A stretch of 64,000 nt of DNA. It comes from Hyphomicrobiales bacterium (lineage in GTDB: Bacteria > Pseudomonadota > Alphaproteobacteria > Rhizobiales > Rhizobiaceae). Made by a program: the position numbers and the translations under genes. Position 1 is the stretch's first letter. Every line of letters starts with the position of its first letter. Positions 46,230 to 54,800 of the stretch are shown here, one piece after another. The notes under the pieces are model-generated. The model searched no databases, was not told where the DNA came from, and was given only the letters and a program-made list of their open reading frames with translations. Location: NCBI GenBank assembly GCA_900465675.1, contig UBJR01000036.1:1-64000 (forward strand). The letters are read 5' to 3'.

Positions 46230-46784
46230 TTACGCTTGCAGGGACATATGGCCGACCCGGTAGATCTGGCCATCACCCGATATCAGCGGCGCGTCGCAAT
46301 AAAGCGTGAAGCGGACGAGCGACCACGTCGTCGCTTCGAAAGCCGAGATTGCGGCCAGCACACCGCGCCTGCTGCCTGCTTGCGACGCACGCTCCGTTTC
46401 CTGCACTCTCAATCCGGCAAGATCCGCGTGCGGCTCGATAGGCAGCATTTCGCTTGAAGCAAACCGCGCTTTGCCGAGATCGGGCGCAGTGGCTGCATGC
46501 CAGACCATCCACTGCCGGACGCCCGGGCGCCCGAAGGACTGGGTCAGTGCCTCAAAGCCCGGCCCGGTGATGAAATTGCTGGCGCCTTCAGGCTCGTTCC
46601 AGAGATAGAAGGGCGCATAGAGATTTTCCGCGCTGCCGAACTCGCCTTTCCTGGCGCTGAGATAGGCCTTGAAACCCAGATGCGGGAAGCCATCGGTGCC
46701 CGGCCCACGGTCGCGAATCCGGCGGTCGATGATGCCCATGTCGTAATCGGCGGGCAGGGTGAAGCTGTATTGCATGGCGATCAT
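46230..46784 (-). CDS. DUF4865 family protein
   Basis: A 184-residue protein of a family often found beside LysR regulators, cupins and tautomerases. Features are an N-terminal MQYSFTLPADYDM strand, LGFKAYLSARKGEFGS, NLYAPFYLWNEPEG and a central GRPGVRQWMVW. No catalytic motif is known to me. The start overlaps the cupin stop by 4 bp (ATGA), making it the last gene of a three-gene operon. Confidence 0.8.
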   Translation of the reverse strand: MIAMQYSFTLPADYDMGIIDRRIRDRGPGTDGFPHLGFKAYLSARKGEFGSAENLYAPFYLWNEPEGASNFITGPGFEALTQSFGRPGVRQWMVWHAATAPDLGKARFASSEMLPIEPHADLAGLRVQETERASQAGSRRGVLAAISAFEATTWSLVRFTLYCDAPLISGDGQIYRVGHMSLQA

Positions 46785-47182
46785 CGGGATATCTCCACGG
46801 ATTCCAGCCAGTCGACGATGCGGTCGCCGTCGGTCGCCTGGATGCTGATATAGCTGAAAGGGCTGTCGGCGGCCGCGCCATGCCAGTGCTTTTCATTTGG
46901 GGCAAACCAGACGGCGTCGCCCATTCTGAGTTCCTCCACCGGGCCGCCGTCGCGCTGGGCGCGGCCGATGCCGGAGAGGACATAGAGCAGCTGCCCGCGC
47001 GGATGCGTGTGCCAGTTGGTGACGGTGCCGGGATCGAGTGTTGCCCGCATGGCCGTGTTTTCGCCGCGCGCTTCGCCTTCGAGCAGCATCTCGACCCAGA
47101 AGGGTGCCGATGCCAGGCCATCGGGCGAGCGCGTGACGTTTCCCGGGCGGCAAATGGTCATCGTGCGAGGATTGCCGCTCAT
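46781..47182 (-). CDS. Cupin-domain protein
   Basis: A 133-residue single cupin barrel. The metal site motif 1 is TNWHTHPRGQLLYVLSG (two His, Gln replacing the usual Glu) near residue 57, and motif 2 is PNEKHWHGA with a third His near residue 97. The Gln variant is known in (R)-mandelonitrile lyase-like cupins and related enzymes. The substrate is unknown. Its start overlaps the tautomerase stop (ATGA). Confidence 0.85.
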   Translation of the reverse strand: MSGNPRTMTICRPGNVTRSPDGLASAPFWVEMLLEGEARGENTAMRATLDPGTVTNWHTHPRGQLLYVLSGIGRAQRDGGPVEELRMGDAVWFAPNEKHWHGAAADSPFSYISIQATDGDRIVDWLESVEISR

Positions 47183-47598
47183 GACGGCTCTCCCACGGCG
47201 CGGGCGCGCCAGCCGTCATCCGCCATCTGCGCCAGGCCGTCGCCGAAGGACCATTCGTCGGGCTGAGAGCTGACGATGGTGATCATGATGTCTTCCTTCC
47301 GAAGCCCCGGCGCCTCGCTCAGCAATTCGGCGGCGCGCTTGAAGAAGGCCTTGCGCATCTCCGTCGTCCGCGGCCGGCCGGCGCGGATCGCGAAGAGCAC
47401 GAAGTCGTCGGAGCGTGGACCGGCGAGATAGTTGCGGTCGAAGATCAGTTCGCCCGGTTCATGCTGCTGGATTTCGTGGAAACGGTCGGCAGGTGGCACG
47501 TCGAAGGCCTCGACGAGCGCGCGATGGATGCCGTCCGAAAGGGTGCGCAGGTATTCCGGCGATTTGCCTTTGAGAAGGGAGATGCGAACGAAGGGCAT
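47179..47598 (-). CDS. Tautomerase family protein
   Basis: A 139-residue protein starting MPFVRISLLKG. In the tautomerase superfamily Pro2, after Met removal, is the catalytic base. The later SSQPDEWSFGDG segment fits the Tautomerase_2 branch. ATG at 47598 is therefore firm, although the frame continues to 48207, antisense to the LysR gene. First gene of the operon that also carries the cupin and DUF4865 genes. The reaction is unknown. Confidence 0.88.
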   Translation of the reverse strand: MPFVRISLLKGKSPEYLRTLSDGIHRALVEAFDVPPADRFHEIQQHEPGELIFDRNYLAGPRSDDFVLFAIRAGRPRTTEMRKAFFKRAAELLSEAPGLRKEDIMITIVSSQPDEWSFGDGLAQMADDGWRARAVGEPS

Positions 47599-47700
47599 GT
47601 GAGCATCCTTGTTTGAAATCTTGACAGGAGGAAAATCGCACGGCAGATTAATCCATAAAATCAGAATATATTGAACATATGATCCTAAAAAACGGGATTG

Positions 47701-48621
47701 ATGATGCGCAAGACGAATTTCGATCTGGATGTTCTCCGAACCTTCGCGACCGGCATGGAGCTCGGCAATTTCGCCAAGGCTTCCGAACGTCTGGGACGTT
47801 CGACATCCGCCGTCAGCGCGCAATTGAAGAAGCTTGAAGAGCAGGCGGGGACACCGATCTTCCGCAAAGCCGGCCGCGGGCTGGCGCTGACAGAGGCGGG
47901 CGAGACGATGCTTGCTTACGCCCGTCGTCTGCTTGAACTGAACGACGAGGCGGTGGCGGCGATCCAGAGCGTCGAGCTGGAGGGCTGGGTGCGACTCGGG
48001 CTGCAGGAGGATTTCGGCGAGACCGTGCTGCCCGATGTGCTCGGGCGTTTTGCCCGGGCGCACCCAAGGGTCCGGATCGAAGCGCGTGTCGTCCGCAATG
48101 TCGAACTGATCGAGCGGGTGACAGCAGGCAAGCTCGATCTGGCGCTCGCCTGGAGCAGCGGCGCGGTGACGGCGCATTGCGAGACGATCGGCGAAGTTCC
48201 GATGCAATGGATCGGCCCGGCCTCGGGGCCGTCGCCGTGGAGCGGCGAAAGCGGGGAGCCGCTGCCGCTGGCCTCGCTTGAAGCTCCGTGCCTGCTGCGG
48301 ACCGCGGCCACGAATGCTCTCGACCGCGCCAACATCCCCTGGCGCCTTTCCTTCGTCAGTCCCAGCCTCGGCGGGCTGTGGGCAGCGACCGCCGCAGGCC
48401 TCGGGATCACCATCCGCACGCCGATCGGTCTGCCGTCAAAAGTCGGAGCGCTTGCGCCCGGCGCTGCCGGACTGCCGCCGCTGCCATCGCTCGGGCTTGT
48501 GCTGCACCGCGCGGAAGCGGATCCGGATGCAGCAACCGCGCGCCTTGCCTCCCTCGTCCTGCAATCCGTTCGGGACGCGTTGGTCAACGCGATACCGGTG
48601 AAGGGGCTTGCTGGCGGTTAG
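47701..48621 (+). CDS. LysR-family transcriptional regulator
   Basis: A 306-residue LysR protein. The helix-turn-helix lies in residues about 15-55 (NFAKASERLGRSTSAVSAQLKKLEE), and an effector domain follows. The 102-bp region shared with the tautomerase operon contains AT-rich ATCA-N16-TGAT (47660-47683), a candidate operator, so it most likely controls that operon. The effector is unknown. Three starts (TTG 47698, ATG 47701, ATG 47704) are clustered. Confidence 0.87.
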   Translation: MMRKTNFDLDVLRTFATGMELGNFAKASERLGRSTSAVSAQLKKLEEQAGTPIFRKAGRGLALTEAGETMLAYARRLLELNDEAVAAIQSVELEGWVRLGLQEDFGETVLPDVLGRFARAHPRVRIEARVVRNVELIERVTAGKLDLALAWSSGAVTAHCETIGEVPMQWIGPASGPSPWSGESGEPLPLASLEAPCLLRTAATNALDRANIPWRLSFVSPSLGGLWAATAAGLGITIRTPIGLPSKVGALAPGAAGLPPLPSLGLVLHRAEADPDAATARLASLVLQSVRDALVNAIPVKGLAGG

Positions 48622-48692
48622 GCTTCAGCCACAGCTGAATTGATAGCTGCTCCCGATCCTTGATGGGGAGCCGCCAAGAACCAGAGACTGCT

Positions 48693-51600
48693 CTAGAAGT
48701 CGCTATAGGCCGCCACGACGGCTGCAACCTGTTGGTCGTTCATGGCAAGGACCTGAGGGCTTGTGAAGGCGTTGGCGTGGTTCTTGTCGAGACCCCTGAG
48801 GTCCTCGACGGAAAGTCCGGAAATCGCCCCAGTGTCGATGGCAGCAATGTCTTCGATGGAGAACTTCGCCACATCTTCGGGCGCCATCGCGGCGAGCTGT
48901 GCGGCACTCAGCTTTGCCGTCTGCGCCGGTGTGAAGCCTTCAATCTGGTCAGCCGTCATCGCGGCGATCTGGGCTGGCGTGAAACCGGCGACAGCTGTGT
49001 CGCTGAATTTGCCGATCTGTGCGGCGGTCAGACTGCCGATCTGCACGGCACTCATCCCGCCTAGCTGGGCGGCAGTCAGAGCGCCGAGCTGAGCGTCTGT
49101 GAACTTGGCAAGCTGAGCCGGGCTGAAGCTCGGAATCTGCTGCGGCGTCAGCCCCTTCAGCTGATCGGGGCCGAGCTTGCCGAGCTGGCTATCGCTGAGG
49201 GCAGCGATGACGTCGCTCCGCAGGCCGATCATCGCCTTGGCATTGATGGCGCCGATTGCTTCATTCGTCAGCTTGGAGACGTTTGCGACCGTCAATCCGG
49301 CCACCTGCAGGGCGGTGAGGACGCCAATCTGAACCGGGGTCAACCCGGCCACCTGATCCGCGGTCATGGCCGTAATCTGGCTTGCCTTAAGGCCGACGGT
49401 GGCGGTCGCGCTGATCTTGCCGATCTGCGCAGGAGAAAGCGCCGCGATCTGGCCATTGGTCAGTGCGCCAGCCTGCGTTGCCGACAGGGCACCGATCTGG
49501 TCGTCGGTGAACCCGGCAAGCTGTGCAGGCGTGAGGCCCGGGATCTGCGCCGGAAGGAGGCCGGCGATCTGCTCCTTGCTGAGCTTGCCCATTTGTTCGG
49601 TACTGAGGGCCGCGATCGCGTCATTCTTCAGGCCGGCTATCGCCGCTGGGCTGATAGCCGCCACTTCTTCGGCAGTGAATTTCGCAATATCTTGCGGGCT
49701 CAGGGCGGCCACCTGACCACCCGTCATTGCGCCGACCTGGGCAACGCTGAGCGCTTCAAGCTGCGTATCCGACATGGCGGCGATCTGCGCCGGCGTCAGG
49801 CCGGCAACCGCAACGTTGTTCAGCTGGCCGATCTGGGCAGCGGAGAGAGCCGTAATCTGATCGTTGGTCAACGCCCCGGTTTGCACCGCCGACAACGCCC
49901 CCATCTGCTCGTCCGTGAACTTGCTGAGCTGAGTCGGCGTGAAACCGGGCATCTGCGATGCGGTCAAAGCCTTGAGCTTGTCAGCGCCGAGCTTGGCGAT
50001 CTGGCTGTCGCTGAGGACGCTGATGGCCTCCGGCTTGAGGCCGCCAATCGCAGTGGCGCCGATGGCCGCGAAGGCATCGTCGCTCAGCTTGCTGACAGCG
50101 AGCGCGCTGAAGCCGGCGACCTGTGCCGCAGTTAGCAAAGCGCTCTTGTCCGCAGTGATCGTGGCTACCTGATCTGGCGTCATCGCCGCGATCTGCATAG
50201 CGGTCAGGCTGGCAAAGGCGGTATTGCTAATTTGACCGATCTGAACCGCAGTAAGGCTGCTGATCTGTGTGCCGGTCAGTGCGCCGACCTGAGCCGCGGA
50301 TAGTGCGCCTATCTGCTGCTCGGTAAATTTGCCGATCTGCGCTGTGGTGAAGCCCGGGATTTGCTGTGCAGTGACCGACGCGATCTGTTCCGCGCTCAGT
50401 TTTCCGATCTGACTATCGCTCAACGCGGCAATCGCCTCGTTGGTCAGGCCGGCGATGGCTTTGGGATTGATCGCGGCAAATGCCTCGTCGCCAAGCTTGA
50501 CGATATTTGCTGCCGTCAGGCCAGCCGTTTGTGCCGCGGTCAAGGCACCGGCCTGCGCGGCCGTAAGCCCGGCAATCTGGTCAGCCGTCATTGCGGCAAT
50601 CTGAGAGGACTTCAAACCGGCAAAAACCGCGGTGCTCAGCTGTCCGATCTGCGCGCCGGACAGGCCTGATATCTGGTCATTGGTCAGCGAACCGGCCTGC
50701 GCCGCCGTTATCGCGCCGATCTGTTCTTCAGTGAACTTACCGAGCTGCGTTGCCGTCAAGCTGGCAACCTGGCTGGGCAGCAAGCCTGCGATCTGTTCAG
50801 CACTCAACTTGCCGATCTGGCTTGGGGTGAGAGCGGCTATCACTGCATTGGTCAGACCGGAAATGGACTTGGGATTGATCGCGGCGATCTCTTCGTCGGA
50901 GAACTTGGCTATGTCGGCCACGGTGAGCGCACCAATCTGAGCTGCCGTCAGCGCGCCGGCTTGGGCGACACTCAGGCCTTCGCGCTGCGCTTCCGTCATA
51001 TCGGCAATCTGCGTGGGCTTCAGACCAGCAACGGCCGCGCTGCTGAGCTGGCCGATCTGCGCCGCGGACAGACCTGCGATCTGCTCCTTGGTCAGCGCGC
51101 CGACCTGAGCAGCGGAGAGCGCGCCAACCTGCTCGTCGGTGAACTTGCCGAGCTGAGCGGCAGTGAAGCCACCCATCTGCGCTACGGTGAATGCCTTGAT
51201 CTGGTCGGCGCTGAGTTCGCCGATCTGGGTGTCGGTCAGAGTGGCGATCGTTTCGTTCTTCATGCCCGTAATCGCCTTCGGGGGGATGGCGGCGATAACA
51301 TCGACGGGCAGTTTCGTGGAATTGCCCGGGTTCACCCCGGCAACTTGCGCGGCGGCAAGAACAGCGGCCTGCGCTGCTGTCAGTCCGGACAGCTGGTCGG
51401 CGCTCATCGCCGCGATCTGCGCCGCCTTCAAACCGGCAATGGCCGCGTTGCTGAGTTCACCGATCTGAGCAGGCGTCAATGCTGCAATCTGGGCCGTGCC
51501 AAGCGATGCGGCTTGAGCTCCAGACAGCGCGTTGATCTGATCGTTGCTGAAACCTCTGAGCTGATCGGGGGTGAAGCTGGTTATTTGAGATGCCGTAAAC

Positions 51601-54155
51601 GCCTTGATCTGCGTAGCGCTCAACATCGAGATCTGGTCGTTGCTGAGCGCTGCAATCGCCTCGCTCTTCAGGCCGCCGATCGCCTTGGTGTTGAGGGCGG
51701 CAATGGCTTCGTCGCTCAGCTTGGTGACGTTGGTTGCCGTAAGACCGGCAGTCTGCGCTGCCGTCAGCGCCGCGGCCTGAGCTGCCGTGAGACCGGCAAG
51801 CTGGTCAGCCGTCATCGCGCCGATCTGCGTTGCCTTGAGGCCGGATATGGCAGCATTGCTAAGTTGACCGATCTGGATATCGGAAAATCCGCCGATCTGG
51901 GCGTTGGTCAGCGCACCGGTCTGCGTTGCCGACAAAGCTTTCATCTGTGTCTCGGAAAACGTTCCGAGCTGCGCAGGGCTGAAGCTTGCAATCTGTTTGG
52001 CGGTCAATGCTTTCATCTGATCCGCACTCAGCATGCCGATCTGCGTGTCGGTGAGTGCAGCGATGGTATTGGCCGGCAATGCGCCAATGGCCTTGGGGCT
52101 GATGGCCGCGATCTCGTCGTCCGAGAATGTGGCGATATCCTCCGGCGTCAATGCGCCGACCTGCGTTGCCGTCAGGGCAGCAACCTGTGCAACGCTTAGA
52201 CCCTCAAGCTGCTCGGCCGTCATCGCAGCGATCTGGCTTGCCTTGAGAACGCTCAGCGCCGTGTTGCTCAGCTGGCCGATCTGGGCACCGGAAAGGCCGC
52301 TGATCTGATCGTTGGTCAGCGCACCAGCCTGGGTTATCGACAGAGCCTTGATCTGTACGTCGGAAAAGGTGCCGAACTGAGCAGGTGTCAGGCTGGCGAA
52401 CTGCTTTGCCGTCAGCGCTCTGATCTGCAGCGTGCTCAATGAGGCGACCTGCTCATTTCCCAGGGCTGCGATGATCTCGTTCTTCAAGCCGCCGATGGCC
52501 TTTGGATTGATCGCCGCAAAGGCCTCCGCGCTCATCTTCGAAATGTTTTCGACGCCGAAGCCGGCAACCTGCAAGGTGCTCATCGCCGCCATCTGCGCTG
52601 CAGTCATGCCGGCCACTTGATCCGCGCTCATGGCCGCGATCTGTGTCGGCTTCAGACCCGGGGTGGCCGCAGTGTTGAGCTGGCCGATCTGTGTGCCGGA
52701 AAGGCCGGCAATCTGCGCGTTGGTCAGCGCACCAACCTGTGCTGCGGACAATGCATTGATCTGCACGCCTGAGAAAGTGGCGATCTGATCCGGCGTGAAG
52801 CCGGCGATCTGCTTCGCCGTCAGCGACTTGATCTGATTGGCGCTCAGTTTGGCAATCTGATCGTTACCAAGTGCCGCAATTGCCGCATTGCTAAGGCCAC
52901 TGGGCCATTTGATGGCTGCGATGGCGTCTCCGCTCAGCCCGGTAACATTGGTGGCGCTAAAGCCGGCAACCTGGGAAGCTGTGAGAAGTCCTGCTTGCGC
53001 AGCCGTCAAACCGGCCACCTGATCCGCCTGCATCACGGCAATCTGCGCCGCCTTCAGACCGCTGATACCCCCAGTGCTAAGCTGGCCGATCTGCGCTGCC
53101 GTCAGGCCGCCGATCTGGTCGTTGGTCAATGCGCCTGTCTGGGTGGCCGACAGTGCCTTGATCTGCAGGTCGGAGAATGCACCGAGATGGTCCGGCGTTA
53201 TGCTGGCAACCTGCTTTACCGTCAGCATTCTGATCTGATCGGCGCTCAACTTGGAAATCTGCTCGCCGCTGAGAGCCGCGATCGCTTCGGGCTTCAGCGC
53301 GGCAAACGCCTTGGCGCTGATTGCTCCGATTTCGTCGGGCGAGAATTTGGCGATGTCATCGGCGCCCAGCGCGCCAACCTGGGTTGCGGTCAGTGCGGCT
53401 GCCTGGGCCACACTGAGGCCTTCAAGCTGGATATCGCTCATCGCGGCGATCTGTGTTGCCTTTAGACCTGTGATGGCCGTGTTGCTGAGGCTTGCGATCT
53501 GTGTGGCAGTCAGTCCGACGATTTGTATGTTGGACAGCGTGCCGACCTGGGCTGCCGACAGTGCGCCGATCTGGCTCTCGGAGAACGACGCGATCTGGCC
53601 TGGCGTCAAGCCGGCGATCTGCTTTGCCGTCAGCGCCTTTATCTGATCGGTGCTCAACGCGGCGATCTGCTCGCCGCTGAGAGCGGAAACTGCTTCGGTC
53701 TGCAAGCCGCCGATCGCCTTGGGGCTGATCGCCCCGACGTCTTCTGCCGAAAACTTGGCGATATCGTCCGCCCCGAGCGAAGCAATCTGGGATGCGCTCA
53801 GGCCCTTGATCTGATCGGGCGTCAGAGCCTCGATCTGCTCGGGGGTGAGGACAGCAAGCTGGGTCGTGCTCAAGGCGGCGATCTGAGCCCCGCCAAGCGC
53901 GGCAAGTTTCGCGGCGTCGATCGCTGCGAGTAGCTCCGGTCCCAGACCGGCAATCGCACCGGCCGATATGGCACCAAGCTGAGCTGAGTCGAGCTGTCTG
54001 ATATCTTCCGCTTCGAGCGCAGAAATCTGCGTCTTGCTGAGAACCCTCACCTGATCAGGAGAGAGCGACCCGATATCCTCGGCCGAAAGCTCCTTGATCG
54101 TCTTCGTCGAGAGAGCTCTGATCTGGGCGGTCGTAAAGGAAGCGATCGAGGTCAT
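48693..54155 (-). CDS. Giant octapeptide-repeat protein, complete (1820 aa)
   Basis: A protein made of octapeptide repeats almost from its first residue (MTSIAS, then FTTAQIRA, LSTKTIKE, LSAEDIGS). From residue 199 the 17-octapeptide, 136-residue unit recurs to the end (starts near 199, 335, 469, 605, 741, 877, 1013, 1149, 1285, 1421, 1557, 1693). One unit is shortened by two residues at 415-420 (IKWPSG, the only Trp). Sub-types follow B-A-A repeatedly and close with A then a 128-residue unit and a cap (LDKNHANAF, then AAVVAAYSDF), like the gene at the left edge. No Sec signal, membrane helix, RTX motif or enzyme domain is visible. ATG at 54155 has aaggg 8 bases upstream. Function and location are unknown. 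A solenoid or fibre is an inference. Confidence 0.93.
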   Translation of the reverse strand: MTSIASFTTAQIRALSTKTIKELSAEDIGSLSPDQVRVLSKTQISALEAEDIRQLDSAQLGAISAGAIAGLGPELLAAIDAAKLAALGGAQIAALSTTQLAVLTPEQIEALTPDQIKGLSASQIASLGADDIAKFSAEDVGAISPKAIGGLQTEAVSALSGEQIAALSTDQIKALTAKQIAGLTPGQIASFSESQIGALSAAQVGTLSNIQIVGLTATQIASLSNTAITGLKATQIAAMSDIQLEGLSVAQAAALTATQVGALGADDIAKFSPDEIGAISAKAFAALKPEAIAALSGEQISKLSADQIRMLTVKQVASITPDHLGAFSDLQIKALSATQTGALTNDQIGGLTAAQIGQLSTGGISGLKAAQIAVMQADQVAGLTAAQAGLLTASQVAGFSATNVTGLSGDAIAAIKWPSGLSNAAIAALGNDQIAKLSANQIKSLTAKQIAGFTPDQIATFSGVQINALSAAQVGALTNAQIAGLSGTQIGQLNTAATPGLKPTQIAAMSADQVAGMTAAQMAAMSTLQVAGFGVENISKMSAEAFAAINPKAIGGLKNEIIAALGNEQVASLSTLQIRALTAKQFASLTPAQFGTFSDVQIKALSITQAGALTNDQISGLSGAQIGQLSNTALSVLKASQIAAMTAEQLEGLSVAQVAALTATQVGALTPEDIATFSDDEIAAISPKAIGALPANTIAALTDTQIGMLSADQMKALTAKQIASFSPAQLGTFSETQMKALSATQTGALTNAQIGGFSDIQIGQLSNAAISGLKATQIGAMTADQLAGLTAAQAAALTAAQTAGLTATNVTKLSDEAIAALNTKAIGGLKSEAIAALSNDQISMLSATQIKAFTASQITSFTPDQLRGFSNDQINALSGAQAASLGTAQIAALTPAQIGELSNAAIAGLKAAQIAAMSADQLSGLTAAQAAVLAAAQVAGVNPGNSTKLPVDVIAAIPPKAITGMKNETIATLTDTQIGELSADQIKAFTVAQMGGFTAAQLGKFTDEQVGALSAAQVGALTKEQIAGLSAAQIGQLSSAAVAGLKPTQIADMTEAQREGLSVAQAGALTAAQIGALTVADIAKFSDEEIAAINPKSISGLTNAVIAALTPSQIGKLSAEQIAGLLPSQVASLTATQLGKFTEEQIGAITAAQAGSLTNDQISGLSGAQIGQLSTAVFAGLKSSQIAAMTADQIAGLTAAQAGALTAAQTAGLTAANIVKLGDEAFAAINPKAIAGLTNEAIAALSDSQIGKLSAEQIASVTAQQIPGFTTAQIGKFTEQQIGALSAAQVGALTGTQISSLTAVQIGQISNTAFASLTAMQIAAMTPDQVATITADKSALLTAAQVAGFSALAVSKLSDDAFAAIGATAIGGLKPEAISVLSDSQIAKLGADKLKALTASQMPGFTPTQLSKFTDEQMGALSAVQTGALTNDQITALSAAQIGQLNNVAVAGLTPAQIAAMSDTQLEALSVAQVGAMTGGQVAALSPQDIAKFTAEEVAAISPAAIAGLKNDAIAALSTEQMGKLSKEQIAGLLPAQIPGLTPAQLAGFTDDQIGALSATQAGALTNGQIAALSPAQIGKISATATVGLKASQITAMTADQVAGLTPVQIGVLTALQVAGLTVANVSKLTNEAIGAINAKAMIGLRSDVIAALSDSQLGKLGPDQLKGLTPQQIPSFSPAQLAKFTDAQLGALTAAQLGGMSAVQIGSLTAAQIGKFSDTAVAGFTPAQIAAMTADQIEGFTPAQTAKLSAAQLAAMAPEDVAKFSIEDIAAIDTGAISGLSVEDLRGLDKNHANAFTSPQVLAMNDQQVAAVVAAYSDF
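48696..53561 (-). repeat. Diverged 136-residue higher-order repeats (12 units)
   Basis: Twelve units run from 53561 down to 48696, period 408 bp except one of 402 bp. The B signature (SVAQ, then ADDIAKFS) marks units 1, 4, 7 and 10, and A units fill the pairs between. The DNA of the units is much less alike than in the left-edge gene, so this array is older or less homogenised. Confidence 0.88.
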
Positions 54156-54800
54156 CTAGTTGCCCTTGCACTGGCGTTGCCGGTAACCGTCTCACGTCTG
54201 ATGTCCAAAGGTTCGCACGCACCGCCTTCGGGCGGTTTGCAACAAACTCAACGGAACAAGACGCAGAAACAAATGGTTCGACAGGCATCGCTGGAAGCGA
54301 GCCGATGGCCGGGACAAGCATTATCGATGCGGCGCGCATAAAGCTGCCGCCTTCCCAACACGACATGCGGCATTGCTGCCGCAAATCGTCAGGCCTAAAA
54401 CAACCGAAGCCGTTATCGGCCGAAAAATGACTTACCCCACAACCAACGATTACAGCCCTACCTGCCGCCGTCTTGTCAGGATATGTGTCGTGCTAAGCTT
54501 GCGTGAGGATGGAGAGACAACGCCCGATCAACGGAGCCGCGAAATAGACAGCTTCCGCGTGCGGTAATGAATGCGAGTCTAGAGGACCTGTTCGCTCTGT
54601 GCGTCCGGCGGATGTTCTGCGGTGGCGGGCTGAATGCGCGCAGGAAGGCACGGCGTATCCGCTCGCGATCGGCAAAAGCCGGTCTCGCGGGCGAAAGCAC
54701 CGATCGGGTGGCGCGCCTGTCTCATCAACAGCCTTGCGGCTTCCAGCCGCAGGTTTCTGCTCGAAACCAGCCACCCGCTATAAGGTCCGAGGACCCGGCG
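54156..54800. promoter_or_regulatory. Upstream region of the giant gene; no supported gene
   Basis: This 645-bp stretch is free of credible genes. It contains a perfect inverted repeat tgcggca-ttgc-tgccgca at 54366-54383, about 210 bp before the giant gene's start, and a small ccgcc/ggcgg hairpin near 54226-54241 in its likely leader. The region should hold its promoter, but I cannot assign one with confidence. Open frames on the plus strand run into the antisense of the dehydratase gene. Confidence 0.4.

Noticed and set aside
47179-48207. A 342-residue version of the tautomerase
   Set aside because: The upstream half is antisense to the LysR gene, and Pro2 of the tautomerase requires the start at 47598.
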